A stretch of DNA of 64,000 nt, taken from assembly GCF_002891535.1 (NCBI RefSeq), contig NZ_PDZR01000021.1, positions 1 to 64,000 on the forward strand, given 5' to 3'. The stretch comes from Methylocella silvestris (GTDB taxonomy: Bacteria > Pseudomonadota > Alphaproteobacteria > Rhizobiales > Beijerinckiaceae). Shown here one piece after another: positions 43,743 to 51,189 of this stretch. The notes beneath the pieces are model-generated. The model saw nothing but the letters and a program-made list of their open reading frames with translations, ran no database searches and was not told the origin of the DNA. Each line of letters starts with the position of its first letter. Position 1 is the first letter of the stretch. Made by a program: the position numbers and the translations under genes.

Positions 43743-44675
43743 TCAATGGCCGCGCGCCTTGCCGGGCAGGGCGTCGTTGAAGCGCGTTTCAAGCAGGGTC
43801 TTGAGGACGAGGGTAATCAGCGCCAGCAGGGCCAGCAGGGAAGCGACGGCGAAGGCGGCCGCGGTGTTGTATTCATTGTAGAGAATCTCGACATGCAGCG
43901 GCATGGTGTTGGTCTTGCCGCGGATATGGCCGGAGACCACCGACACGGCGCCGAATTCGCCCATCGCGCGGGCGTTGCAGAGTAGCACGCCATAGAGCAG
44001 CGCCCATTTGATGTTGGGCAGGGTCACCCGCATGAAGGTCGAAAAGCCGCTCGCGCCGAGCGACAGCGCCGTTTCCTCGTCGCCCGTGCCCTGATCTTCC
44101 ATCAGGGCGATCAGCTCGCGCGCGACGAAGGGGAAGGTGACGAAGATGGTCGCGAGCACAATCCCCGGCACGGCGAAGATGATTTCCAGATCATGCGCCT
44201 TGAGCCAGGGGCCGAGCAGGCCATGCGCGCCAAATAGCAGCACGAACATCAGCCCCGCGACCACGGGCGAGACGGAAAAGGGCAGATCGATCAGCGTGAT
44301 CAGGAAGCTCTTGCCGGGGAAATGAAATTTGGCGATGGCCCAGGCCGCGGCGAGGCCGAACATGATATTCGCGGGAACCGCAATCGCGGCGACGGTCAGG
44401 GTGAGGCCGATCGCCGAGCGGGCGTCGGGCGAGATAAGCGCTCCCCAATAGGCGGCAACGCCCTTGCTGAACGCCTCGGTGAAGACGATGGCGAGCGGCA
44501 GGATGAGAAACAGGCTGAGGAAGACGACGGTGACGCCGATCAGCACCGCCTTCAGGAGATCGCTTTCGCCGGTGACGGGGCTGCGCGACCGCCGCGCCGC
44601 CTTTTTTTCAGGACCGCTCCAGATACTCTCCGCGGGCGCGCCCGCCCAGCCCGTCGCCGCCTCAGACATTGCCAA
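43743..44675 (-). CDS. cysW: Sulfate ABC transporter permease CysW
   Basis: 310-aa inner-membrane permease with about six transmembrane segments. The CysW pattern is present: FLILPLAIVFTEAFSKGVAAY, DLPFSVSPVVAGLMFVLLFG and the coupling-helix motif EETALSLGASGFSTFMRVTLPN. It also has ARAMGEFGAVSVVSGHIRGKTNTMPLHVEILYNEYN. The start overlaps the cysT stop by 14 bp. Confidence 0.95.
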   Translation of the reverse strand: MAMSEAATGWAGAPAESIWSGPEKKAARRSRSPVTGESDLLKAVLIGVTVVFLSLFLILPLAIVFTEAFSKGVAAYWGALISPDARSAIGLTLTVAAIAVPANIMFGLAAAWAIAKFHFPGKSFLITLIDLPFSVSPVVAGLMFVLLFGAHGLLGPWLKAHDLEIIFAVPGIVLATIFVTFPFVARELIALMEDQGTGDEETALSLGASGFSTFMRVTLPNIKWALLYGVLLCNARAMGEFGAVSVVSGHIRGKTNTMPLHVEILYNEYNTAAAFAVASLLALLALITLVLKTLLETRFNDALPGKARGH

Positions 44676-45546
44676 ATCTCCTGCGGCTCCAGGCCTGGAT
44701 CAGATTGATTGCGAACAGGATGAAGAAGGAGATCGCGAGCATCCAGATTGCGATCGCGGTCGCCCCCTCGTAGTTGAATTCTTCGAGCTTGACGACGATC
44801 AGAAGCGGCGCGATCTCGGAAATGAAGGGCAGATTGCCGGCAATGAAGATCACCGATCCATATTCGCCGACGCCGCGGGCGAAAGCGAGGGCGAAGCCGG
44901 TGAGGAGGGCCGGCGTCAAGGCCGGCAGGATGACCCGCGACAGGGTCTGAAGCCGCGTTGCGCCGAGCGAGGCCGAGGCCTCCTCGACGTCCTGTTCGAG
45001 ATCGACGATCACCGGCTGGACTGTGCGCACGATGAACGGCAGCCCGATGAAGATCAGCGCGACGACGATGCCGAGCGGCGTGAAGGCGATCTTCCAGCCA
45101 AGCGGGGCGATGAGGGCGCCGATCCAGCCATTTGGCGCATAGATCGCCGCCAGCGCGATGCCGGCGACGGCGGTCGGCAGCGCGAAAGGCAGGTCCACCG
45201 CCGCGTCGAGCAGGCGTCGGCCGGGGAAATCATAGCGGGTCAGCACCCAGGCGACGATGACGCCGAACACGACATTAATCGCGGCAGCGGCAAGCGCCAG
45301 CGTGAAACTCGTCTTCAATGCGGCGAAGACGCGCGGCTGAACGCCGATGCTCCAAAGGCCGGAAAGCCCGAGCCCGCTTGCCTTCAGGACGAGCGCGGCC
45401 AGCGGGAGAAGCACAATGATGCTGAGATAGACCAGCGTGTAGCCAAGTGACAAACCGAACCCCGGCAGGATCGAGCTTCGCTTGAGGGGCAGGGCGCTCA
45501 GGGACACGGTTGGCCTTTCGGTGGGAGGCGTCATTCGCCCGCTCAT
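44662..45546 (-). CDS. cysT: Sulfate ABC transporter permease CysT (CysU)
   Basis: 294-aa permease partner of CysW. CysT-type segments are LGYTLVYLSIIVLLPLAALVL, DLPFALPTAVAGIALAAIY and the EAA coupling loop EEASASLGATRLQTLSRVILP. The later GVGEYGSVIFIAGN is also typical. It leads the minus-strand cys run. No periplasmic binding protein gene (sbp or cysP) is next to it, so the sulfate-binding protein must be elsewhere. Confidence 0.95.
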   Translation of the reverse strand: MSGRMTPPTERPTVSLSALPLKRSSILPGFGLSLGYTLVYLSIIVLLPLAALVLKASGLGLSGLWSIGVQPRVFAALKTSFTLALAAAAINVVFGVIVAWVLTRYDFPGRRLLDAAVDLPFALPTAVAGIALAAIYAPNGWIGALIAPLGWKIAFTPLGIVVALIFIGLPFIVRTVQPVIVDLEQDVEEASASLGATRLQTLSRVILPALTPALLTGFALAFARGVGEYGSVIFIAGNLPFISEIAPLLIVVKLEEFNYEGATAIAIWMLAISFFILFAINLIQAWSRRRFGNV

Positions 45547-45774
45547 CGAACATTATCTACAGAGATTATGGACTGTACGCTAGCCGAGATTTGCAGCTGC
45601 GGCAACCCCTATTAAACAATATAATTATGTATAATATTTCATTTATCGCATTTCATGTGGATTTATCCTATATTTGCAGGCCCGAGCCGTGATAGCTTGT
45701 GTCATGGCTTCCCGGCCGCCGGATAGGCTTCCAAGCCCCCGGCTGCGGACTAAAACGGATCGGAGTCGTTGATT
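45547..45774. promoter_or_regulatory. Divergent cysT/cysH promoter region
   Basis: Intergenic DNA between divergent cys genes. Bases 45611-45665 are strikingly AT-rich in a GC-rich genome and contain a TATAAT at 45630-45635 near an imperfect palindrome (AATATAATTATGTATAATATT). It likely holds both promoters and perhaps a sulfur-responsive operator. The exact -35 element was not found. Confidence 0.5.
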
Positions 45775-46560
45775 GTGACAGAGTTAAGCGAAACGCAGGT
45801 TTCCCGGCTTGGCGATGAGGCGGCAATCGCCGGCATCGCCGACAAGTTTTGGGCGCTGAACCCGCAGCAACTGTTGCGCTTTGCGATCGAAGATCTGTTT
45901 CGGGGCAAGCTCGCGCTTGTCTCGAGCTTCGGCGCGGATTCGGCGGTGCTGCTGCATATGGTCGCTGAGATCGACCGGTCGCTTCCTGTCCTTTTTCTCG
46001 ACACCGGCGTCCTGTTTCCGGAAACACTGGCCTATCGGGACAGATTGATCGAGCGCCTCGGCCTGACCGAGGTCGTCACTCTGGTCCCGGACGCGGCGAC
46101 GCTTGAGAGCGAGGATCCCGAGACCTTTTTGTGGTCGAGCCATCCCGATCGCTGCTGTGAAATCCGCAAGGTCATTCCGCTGGCGCGGGCGCTCGAAGGG
46201 TTCGACGCCTGGATCAGCGGCCGCAAGCGCTTCCAGGCCGCAACGCGCGCGGCGCTGCCGCTTTTCGAGACGGAAGACAATCGCACCAAGATCAATCCGC
46301 TGGCGAACTGGTCGGCGGCGCAGATCCTGAATTATCTGCGCGCCCATGATTTGCCGCGCCATGAACTGGTCGCCAAGGGCTATCCGTCGATTGGCTGCAT
46401 TCCCTGCACCTCGAAGGTGCGGCCCGGCGAGGATCCGCGCGCAGGACGCTGGCGGGGCCGCGCCAAGGTCGAATGCGGCCTGCACACGCAGTCCTTGCCG
46501 CGTCTGGGGGAGTTCGGCGGCGAGGCCGCCTCATTCCCGTCGCCTCTTAACCGGGCGTAA
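45775..46560 (+). CDS. cysH: Adenylylsulfate (APS-type) reductase
   Basis: 261 aa from the GTG at 45775, nine bases after GGAG; a TTG at 45769 is the alternative. It reduces activated sulfate to sulfite with thioredoxin. The N-terminal PP-loop-like region VSSFGADSAVLL and the LFLDTGVLFPET segment bind the nucleotide. The cysteine pairs in HPDRCCEIRK and CIPCTSK would ligate a [4Fe-4S] cluster, which marks the APS-using (not PAPS-using) form. ECGLHTQ carries the catalytic Cys. It is divergent from cysT. Confidence 0.94.
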   Translation: MTELSETQVSRLGDEAAIAGIADKFWALNPQQLLRFAIEDLFRGKLALVSSFGADSAVLLHMVAEIDRSLPVLFLDTGVLFPETLAYRDRLIERLGLTEVVTLVPDAATLESEDPETFLWSSHPDRCCEIRKVIPLARALEGFDAWISGRKRFQAATRAALPLFETEDNRTKINPLANWSAAQILNYLRAHDLPRHELVAKGYPSIGCIPCTSKVRPGEDPRAGRWRGRAKVECGLHTQSLPRLGEFGGEAASFPSPLNRA

Positions 46561-46870
46561 CGCGCGGCGACGCCAAGGCTGAGAGAGACTTGCCGCGTTG
46601 CAGCAAAGCCGAGGACAAGCGAGCGTCTAGTCAAGAAAAGGTGAAATGGAAGAGCGCATGACGCCGGTTCAGTTCGGCGTTCTTTGAGGCAATGCTATGC
46701 GCGAAGCGCCGGTTGTCTTCACGAAAAAGGAGCACAGAAGCGCTCCCTGTACGAAAAGGGAGCGCAGAAACGCTCCTTTATATGAAAGAAAAAGGAGCGC
46801 CAGAAGCGCTCCTTGTCATTTCAAGTCCGAAGTTTGGCTGCGGCGCACAATTGCTGTGGTCTAGGGAGGC
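46561..46870. other. Intergenic region after cysH, mostly hairpin array
   Basis: 310 bp between cysH and a convergent small gene. The first half shows nothing recognisable. Bases 46721-46816 hold three repeated hairpins (separate entry). A short plus-strand reading frame across the repeats (46692-46952) is an artefact of them. Confidence 0.6.
46721..46816 (+). repeat. Three tandem GGAGCG-CAGAAR-CGCTCC hairpins
   Basis: Three near-identical stem-loops: 46729-46746 (GGAGCA CAGAAG CGCTCC, one mismatch), 46759-46776 (GGAGCG CAGAAA CGCTCC) and 46794-46812 (GGAGCG CCAGAAG CGCTCC). Each is preceded by an A-rich spacer (ACGAAAA-type), and the repeats start 30 and 35 bp apart. The array lies between cysH and the convergent small gene. 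It could be an RNA-stability or termination element, tandem operators, or a mobile palindromic repeat. Confidence 0.75.
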
Positions 46871-47173
46871 TCACGCCTCTGCGCTCTGCGGCGTCGTGGA
46901 ATGTTCGACGACAGGCTTCAAAATATGTTCAAGAGCGATCAGGATCGGCTGATCCGTCCCTTTCATGAGGCGCCGCAGATTTTGCTTTTCTTCGCCCCCG
47001 CAGGTGCGGCCGAACTGGACGACTGTGCGGGCGGCAAAAGCGCCCATGGACATGCCGTAAACGCTCGCGGTCGCCTTCACCTTGCCGGCGAAATCCGTAC
47101 CGATCGATGCGACAGCCGCATGAGCCACTCTCTCGTTGGAGCAGGAATGCACGACTTCAGCGATTAAGCACAT
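46871..47173 (-). CDS. Small conserved-looking hypothetical protein
   Basis: 100 aa from the ATG at 47173 (GAGGG upstream). It begins MCLIAEVVHSCSNERVAHAA, is predicted mostly helical, and contains ASVYGMSMGAFAARTVVQFGR, which is reminiscent of a ribbon-helix-helix or small DNA-binding core. Three cysteines are scattered. No signal peptide or transmembrane segment. I do not recognise a family. It converges on the hairpin array and is separated from the next gene by an AT-rich gap. Confidence 0.5.
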   Translation of the reverse strand: MCLIAEVVHSCSNERVAHAAVASIGTDFAGKVKATASVYGMSMGAFAARTVVQFGRTCGGEEKQNLRRLMKGTDQPILIALEHILKPVVEHSTTPQSAEA

Positions 47174-47625
47174 GACACCCTCGCTTCGCTCTTCGCCCTC
47201 TACCCGTGCTCGCAGGGGAGACAGCATGGATGGAGGCTCGCGGAGACGTTATGGCGGCTTGGGCGGCTCCGCCCCTACGCCACATAGGATAAGTTAATAC
47301 TATCATATTAAGGCGTCAATGTGAATAATTTATGTTGCTTTGCAGCACAACTATCCGGATTTTGGATCAGTTATGAAGAGCCTCAAAATAATCTGGTCGG
47401 CGTTCAGTTTAAATTGAAGATATAGCCATTATCAGCTTTGCGCCGACCCAGATTAAACAAATCTACTTTGAAGCAATTGCGACCGTTTCATGAAACACGC
47501 AAAATCCTTGTCTATCCTCGAGCGAGGGTTAGATCGCAGGCGATCGGCCCAGCTGCGATAAACCTCTTCCACAACGCGGAGGCTCCCGCGAAAGTTCCAG
47601 GAGAAATTTATTTTTTTGACAATCC
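47174..47625. other. AT-rich intergenic gap with a GTTTCATGAAAC palindrome
   Basis: 452 bp without a supported gene. Bases 47280-47480 are AT-rich and include the promoter zone of the minus-strand small gene. A perfect 12-bp palindrome, GTTTCATGAAAC, lies at 47485-47496. Bases 47612-47620 hold a T-rich run after the stop of the lipoprotein gene. No transposase remnant or tRNA was recognised. Confidence 0.45.
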
Positions 47626-48861
47626 TCAGGGCGTCGGCGGGGCCGCCGGCGTCGAACCTGGCGTCGCCGTCTGCAGCGGAGGCGACGCGCCGATCGGCGC
47701 CGCGGGGGCGGGGGCGGAAGCAGGCGCAACAGGCGCCGCGGCGGCAGGCGGCGCCAAGGGCGAGGCGTGGATGCGGTCGTCGATCGGGTTTTCGCCGAGA
47801 ACCGCCTGCACATTGGCGTCCTGCGGCCGCGGCGCGGCAATCTGCGCGCCAATGGTGCGCAGCGCGTCGGGCGCGTCGGCATAGGCGCCGTGGCCGATGA
47901 AAATATCGGCCTCCCGGCTCAGATCATAAACCCTGACGCCGAGCGTCTCGAGCGCCGTCCGGTCGGCCGGGTTCTTCGGATCGAGCGCGCCGAGGCGCGG
48001 CCGATCGCTGGTCAGCGTGCGCGACAGCGACAAGGCGCGATCATTGGCGGCGACGAGCACGAAGATGTGCGACGCGTCGAGGCGGCTTATCTGCTGGCGG
48101 AATACATTCAGATCGATGTCGGGAGCGGCCAGCATGATGTCGCCCAGCTTGTCGTTCAAGCGCGCGCCGCCCGCGATAAAATCCTGGCGCAGCGCCTCCA
48201 TCGTCAGCCAGGCCCCCATGGAATGGGCGAGGATGTGAACACGTCCGACATCCGGCGCTTCGGTCAGCTGCCGGATCAGCTTGGCCAGCGCGTCCCGCGA
48301 GATCGTCGCATTCTCTTTCGCCGCGCCATAATCGAGCAGATTATTCGTGGACGGCCAGGTGAACAGGACGGGGACGCCGCCGAAGCGGCCGTCCGCGACG
48401 ATCTGGGCGAGCCGGAACCGCGACTCGTCATAGCTCGTGTTGAAGCCGTGCACATAAAGGAGAATATCGCGGTTGGAGCCGATGCGCCCCGACAGATGCG
48501 TGGCGAGCGCCGCCGTAAAGGCGTCCTCATCGAGCGAGCGACGCGTCTGAAGCGCAAAATGACGCGCGGGATCGGGACTGCCGATGGAAGGGCGCTCCAA
48601 TTGCCCGATCTGGTGATTGGGCGGCGCGCCGATCATCTGCAGCGAATAGCGCTCGTTGCCGTCATTGCCGAGTTCGCTGGCGGGTCCGCTTTCACCCTTG
48701 CGCGTCGAAACGACAAAGAGTGAGGTCGGGCGCGGCCCGGCGCCCGCGCCGTCGAGATCGGTCATTCCGCCGCCACAGCCGGCAAGCGCCAGCAGGCCGG
48801 CGATCAGCAGCGCCGGCCGGGCAAGGGCGGAAATGGTTCGCGCCGCGCGCGTAAGCCGCAT
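47626..48861 (-). CDS. Exported alpha/beta hydrolase lipoprotein (DUF900-like)
   Basis: 411 aa from the ATG at 48861, with GAGGCG upstream. A lipoprotein signal ends in LLALAGC. The DUF900/esterase-like domain includes DILLYVHGFNTSYDESRFRLAQ, VLFTWPSTNNLLDY, the nucleophile elbow VHILAHSMGAWLTMEAL and DIMLAAPDIDLNVF. A Pro/Ala-rich tail of about 70 residues follows. It is probably an outer-membrane or periplasmic esterase; substrate unknown. A perfect palindrome at 48903-48920 lies 42 bp upstream of the start. Confidence 0.85.
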   Translation of the reverse strand: MRLTRAARTISALARPALLIAGLLALAGCGGGMTDLDGAGAGPRPTSLFVVSTRKGESGPASELGNDGNERYSLQMIGAPPNHQIGQLERPSIGSPDPARHFALQTRRSLDEDAFTAALATHLSGRIGSNRDILLYVHGFNTSYDESRFRLAQIVADGRFGGVPVLFTWPSTNNLLDYGAAKENATISRDALAKLIRQLTEAPDVGRVHILAHSMGAWLTMEALRQDFIAGGARLNDKLGDIMLAAPDIDLNVFRQQISRLDASHIFVLVAANDRALSLSRTLTSDRPRLGALDPKNPADRTALETLGVRVYDLSREADIFIGHGAYADAPDALRTIGAQIAAPRPQDANVQAVLGENPIDDRIHASPLAPPAAAAPVAPASAPAPAAPIGASPPLQTATPGSTPAAPPTP

Positions 48862-48902
48862 GTCTTCGCCTCGAAATTCGTCGCGCGCATCGATCACGAT
48901 GA

Positions 48903-48920
48903 TTTTGGACCGGTCCAAAA
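48903..48920. promoter_or_regulatory. Perfect 18-bp palindrome upstream of the lipoprotein hydrolase
   Basis: TTTTGGACCGGTCCAAAA is its own reverse complement. It lies 42 bp upstream of the predicted start (48861), a typical operator position. The binding protein is unknown; no regulator gene is adjacent. Confidence 0.6.
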
Positions 48921-48951
48921 CCATGAAACGGGATCGACGCCAAATTTTAAA

Positions 48952-48996
48952 AGCATGATGTCGGCCCGAGAAGTCTGCAACTTTTCGGCATCATGC
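48952..48996 (-). repeat. Dispersed intergenic palindromic repeat, copy 3
   Basis: Read on the minus strand it carries GATGCCGAAAAGTTGCAGACT and CCGACATCATGCT, nearly identical to 37145-37185. It lies beside the 18-bp palindrome in a gap between divergent genes. Confidence 0.8.
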
Positions 48997-49221
48997 GTTA
49001 GCGCATTGGCCCTTTTCAACGCTGCGACGCTTACTGAAAGCTTAAAGGGCTGCGCCTTCTGAATGGCCCCCGATCGTGTCGGCAATGCGACGCGCGCTCG
49101 GCGGAGGCCGTTGGCGTTCTGCGTCGGCGGGCTCCGTGAGCCTTGTCCGCGCGCCTAAAATCGCGCAAACCCGTCTGCACGGGCGCTGCGCCGCTTCGGG
49201 ATCTAACCCCGCGAATATTCC

Positions 49222-50067
49222 ATGCGTATTCTCGTCACGGGCTTTGGCGGCTTTCCCGGCTCTCCGCGCAATCCGACCGAACGGATCATCGCCAGTCTGG
49301 CCCGCCATCGGCCGCGTCTGGCCCGCGCCGGCCTCGAGCTCGATCTCAGCGTGCTTCCGGTCGTCTATGCCGCTCTGGAGCCGCGCCTCGAGGCTTTGAC
49401 GCGGGAGACGCCGCCCGACGCGATCCTCCATTTCGGCCTCGCCAGCCGGCGAAGCGGGCTCTGCGTCGAGACGCGCGCCTTGAACCGCATCAGTCTTTTG
49501 CGGCCGGACGCCGCCGGAGCTTTGCCGCAAAGGCGCGTTCTTCTGACGGGCGGGGATCAGATCGGCGTCGACGGCGCGCAGGTCCAAAGTGGCGAAAGCC
49601 AGCACGTCCCAAGCGAGAGCCAGGCGCTCGCCGGCAGGAAGCGATTGGACCGCGTCCCCCGGCGGCCGTCCCCAGGGGGCGCCGCCCAAAGCCTGAAATC
49701 GAGCGCGCCCGCCGCTCTGATCGCCGCCAGACTTCGCCGCGGCGGGTTTCGCGCCGCCGTTTCGATCGACGCCGGCGATTATGTCTGCAATCAAACCCTT
49801 TTTTTATCGTTGAGCCGCCATCCGGACGCGCTGGTCGGCTTCATCCATGTGCCGCCGCTCGCCTCGCGCCGGCCTCAGCCCTTCTTGCTTCCCTCCGGGC
49901 GAAGGACTGCGGTCGTAAGTCCTCTCGCCTCGCCGCGCCGGCCGCACGGTCCGGCCGGGGCAAGCTGGCCTAAGCGTCTAACCCTTGACGAGACGGTGCG
50001 CGCCGCCGTCCTCGCCATTCTTGCGCTGATCCCAAACCTTCAAGCGCGACGATTATCCCGCCCCTGA
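49222..50067 (+). CDS. pcp: Pyroglutamyl-peptidase I-like cysteine peptidase with two insertions
   Basis: 281-aa C15-family peptidase that removes N-terminal pyroglutamate. The catalytic residues are all present: Glu83 in RSGLCVETRALN, Cys189 in SIDAGDYVCNQTLF and His209 in GFIHVPPL. The family is usually 200-215 aa; here two extra Arg/Pro/Gly-rich stretches (about residues 104-158 and 213-250) account for the difference. The C-terminal LTLDETVRAAVLAIL helix is normal. The insertions may be loops, or a sign of a diverged or partly non-functional enzyme. Confidence 0.82.
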   Translation: MRILVTGFGGFPGSPRNPTERIIASLARHRPRLARAGLELDLSVLPVVYAALEPRLEALTRETPPDAILHFGLASRRSGLCVETRALNRISLLRPDAAGALPQRRVLLTGGDQIGVDGAQVQSGESQHVPSESQALAGRKRLDRVPRRPSPGGAAQSLKSSAPAALIAARLRRGGFRAAVSIDAGDYVCNQTLFLSLSRHPDALVGFIHVPPLASRRPQPFLLPSGRRTAVVSPLASPRRPHGPAGASWPKRLTLDETVRAAVLAILALIPNLQARRLSRP

Positions 50068-50205
50068 GCCCACCGAATGAAGCGGAGACAGCGCCGGCGC
50101 TGGCGACTTGGCGAAGCGTAAACCCTGAAGCTCGCGGGAAGCTTGCCCTTGCGAGATCTAGCCGGAATCCGCCTTGACTCTTTTGCCTCAAGCGGGAATC
50201 TATTA

Positions 50206-50220
50206 GAACAAATAGCGAAC
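50206..50220 (+). promoter_or_regulatory. LexA (SOS) box, GAAC-N7-GAAC
   Basis: Exact direct-repeat operator of alphaproteobacterial LexA: GAAC (50206-50209), seven bases, GAAC (50217-50220). It lies 28-43 bp before the likely imuA starts and directly upstream of the imuA-imuB-dnaE2 cassette, a known SOS target. It lies inside the longest imuA reading frame, which argues that imuA starts downstream of it. Confidence 0.85.
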
Positions 50221-50262
50221 ATTCCGACCGTTGACTGGAGCAAGCCCTTGCTGCTTGAGCCC

Positions 50263-51189
50263 ATGCCGCTTGGCCCCATGCCACTGCCGACGCCGCTTGC
50301 CCCTCAATCGGACCGGCTGGATTTTCTGCGCCAAAAAATCGGCTGCATCGAAAACAGCGGGCCACCCGCAGGAAAAATCCGTTTCGGGGACAATTGCCGT
50401 CTCGACCGGACGCTGCATGGGCTTGGTCGCGGCGTCCTGCACGAGATCGCCCCGGCCTCCGCCAGCGACGGCGCGGCCGCTTCGGGCTTCGCGCTCGCCC
50501 TTTGCGCCCGCTTCAAAGCGGAGGCCGCCCCCGACCGCTCCGCCATCATCTGGATCGTCGAGGATTTCGCCGGCCGGGAAGGGGGCGCGCCCTATGGCCC
50601 GGGGCTCGCCCTTTACGGCCTTGACCCCGCTTGCCTCGTTCTGGTGCGCACGGCGAGCGCAAGGGACAGTCTGTGGACGATGGAGGAAGCCTTGAAATGC
50701 CGCGCCGCCGTGGCGGTGATCGGCGAAATCTGGACGCTCGAAAAACTCTATGGCCTCGCCGTCTCGCGCCGTCTCGCTCTTGCGGCGCAGGCCGGCGGCG
50801 CCGGCGCCTTGCTGCTCGCCGCCGGCATGGCGGGCGGAGCCGGCCGGCTGTCCTCCTGCGCCCATACCCGCTTTGAGATTTCCTCCGCGCGCTCAGGCGG
50901 GGCGCCGCGCGGATCTCCATTGTCGGGCCTTCCTCTTCCGGCCCGGCAAGAATTGCCGCAGCCAGGCCTCGCCGCATGGTCGATCCGCATTCTCAAGGCG
51001 CGCGCGACAGGCCCTGCCGCTGGAGCCGATCCCATCGCCATTCTCTGGGATCATGACGAGGGTTGTTTTCGCGATGCGTTTCCTCTCCGTTTTTCTGCCG
51101 ACGCTTCCGACCGACCGGATGATCCGGCGCATGCGCGCGCAGGAAGGGGAGGGGGCGGCGAAACGATCCGTTTCAGGCAAAGCGCCTGA
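50263..51189 (+). CDS. imuA: ImuA (SOS mutagenesis, RecA/SulA-like)
   Basis: 308 aa from the ATG at 50263; a TTG at 50248 with GGAG seven bases upstream is an alternative. The frame stays open back to 50143, but that would put the LexA box inside the gene. ImuA is a RecA-like accessory protein of the mutasome. Visible are a degenerate RecA-fold pattern (LGRGVLHEIAPASASDG, IIWIVEDFAGREGG, VAVIGEIWTLEKLY) and no intact Walker A. The 3' end overlaps imuB by more than 100 bp, which is common for this pair. Confidence 0.88.
   Translation: MPLGPMPLPTPLAPQSDRLDFLRQKIGCIENSGPPAGKIRFGDNCRLDRTLHGLGRGVLHEIAPASASDGAAASGFALALCARFKAEAAPDRSAIIWIVEDFAGREGGAPYGPGLALYGLDPACLVLVRTASARDSLWTMEEALKCRAAVAVIGEIWTLEKLYGLAVSRRLALAAQAGGAGALLLAAGMAGGAGRLSSCAHTRFEISSARSGGAPRGSPLSGLPLPARQELPQPGLAAWSIRILKARATGPAAGADPIAILWDHDEGCFRDAFPLRFSADASDRPDDPAHARAGRGGGGETIRFRQSA

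Larger units (their letters stand above)
48862..49221. other. Intergenic region upstream of the lipoprotein hydrolase
   Basis: 360 bp between divergent genes. It contains the 18-bp palindrome (48903-48920) and one dispersed repeat (48952-48996), listed separately. The rest shows no feature I can support. An overlapping long minus-strand ORF (49042-49794) is a shadow of the peptidase gene. Confidence 0.5.

Noticed and set aside
46721..46816. Possible CRISPR array
   Set aside because: Only three short palindromic units at 30-35 bp steps, with short A-rich spacers of related sequence and no cas genes.
49042..49794. 250-aa minus-strand ORF overlapping pcp
   Set aside because: The pcp frame carries all catalytic residues, and this ORF has no motif.
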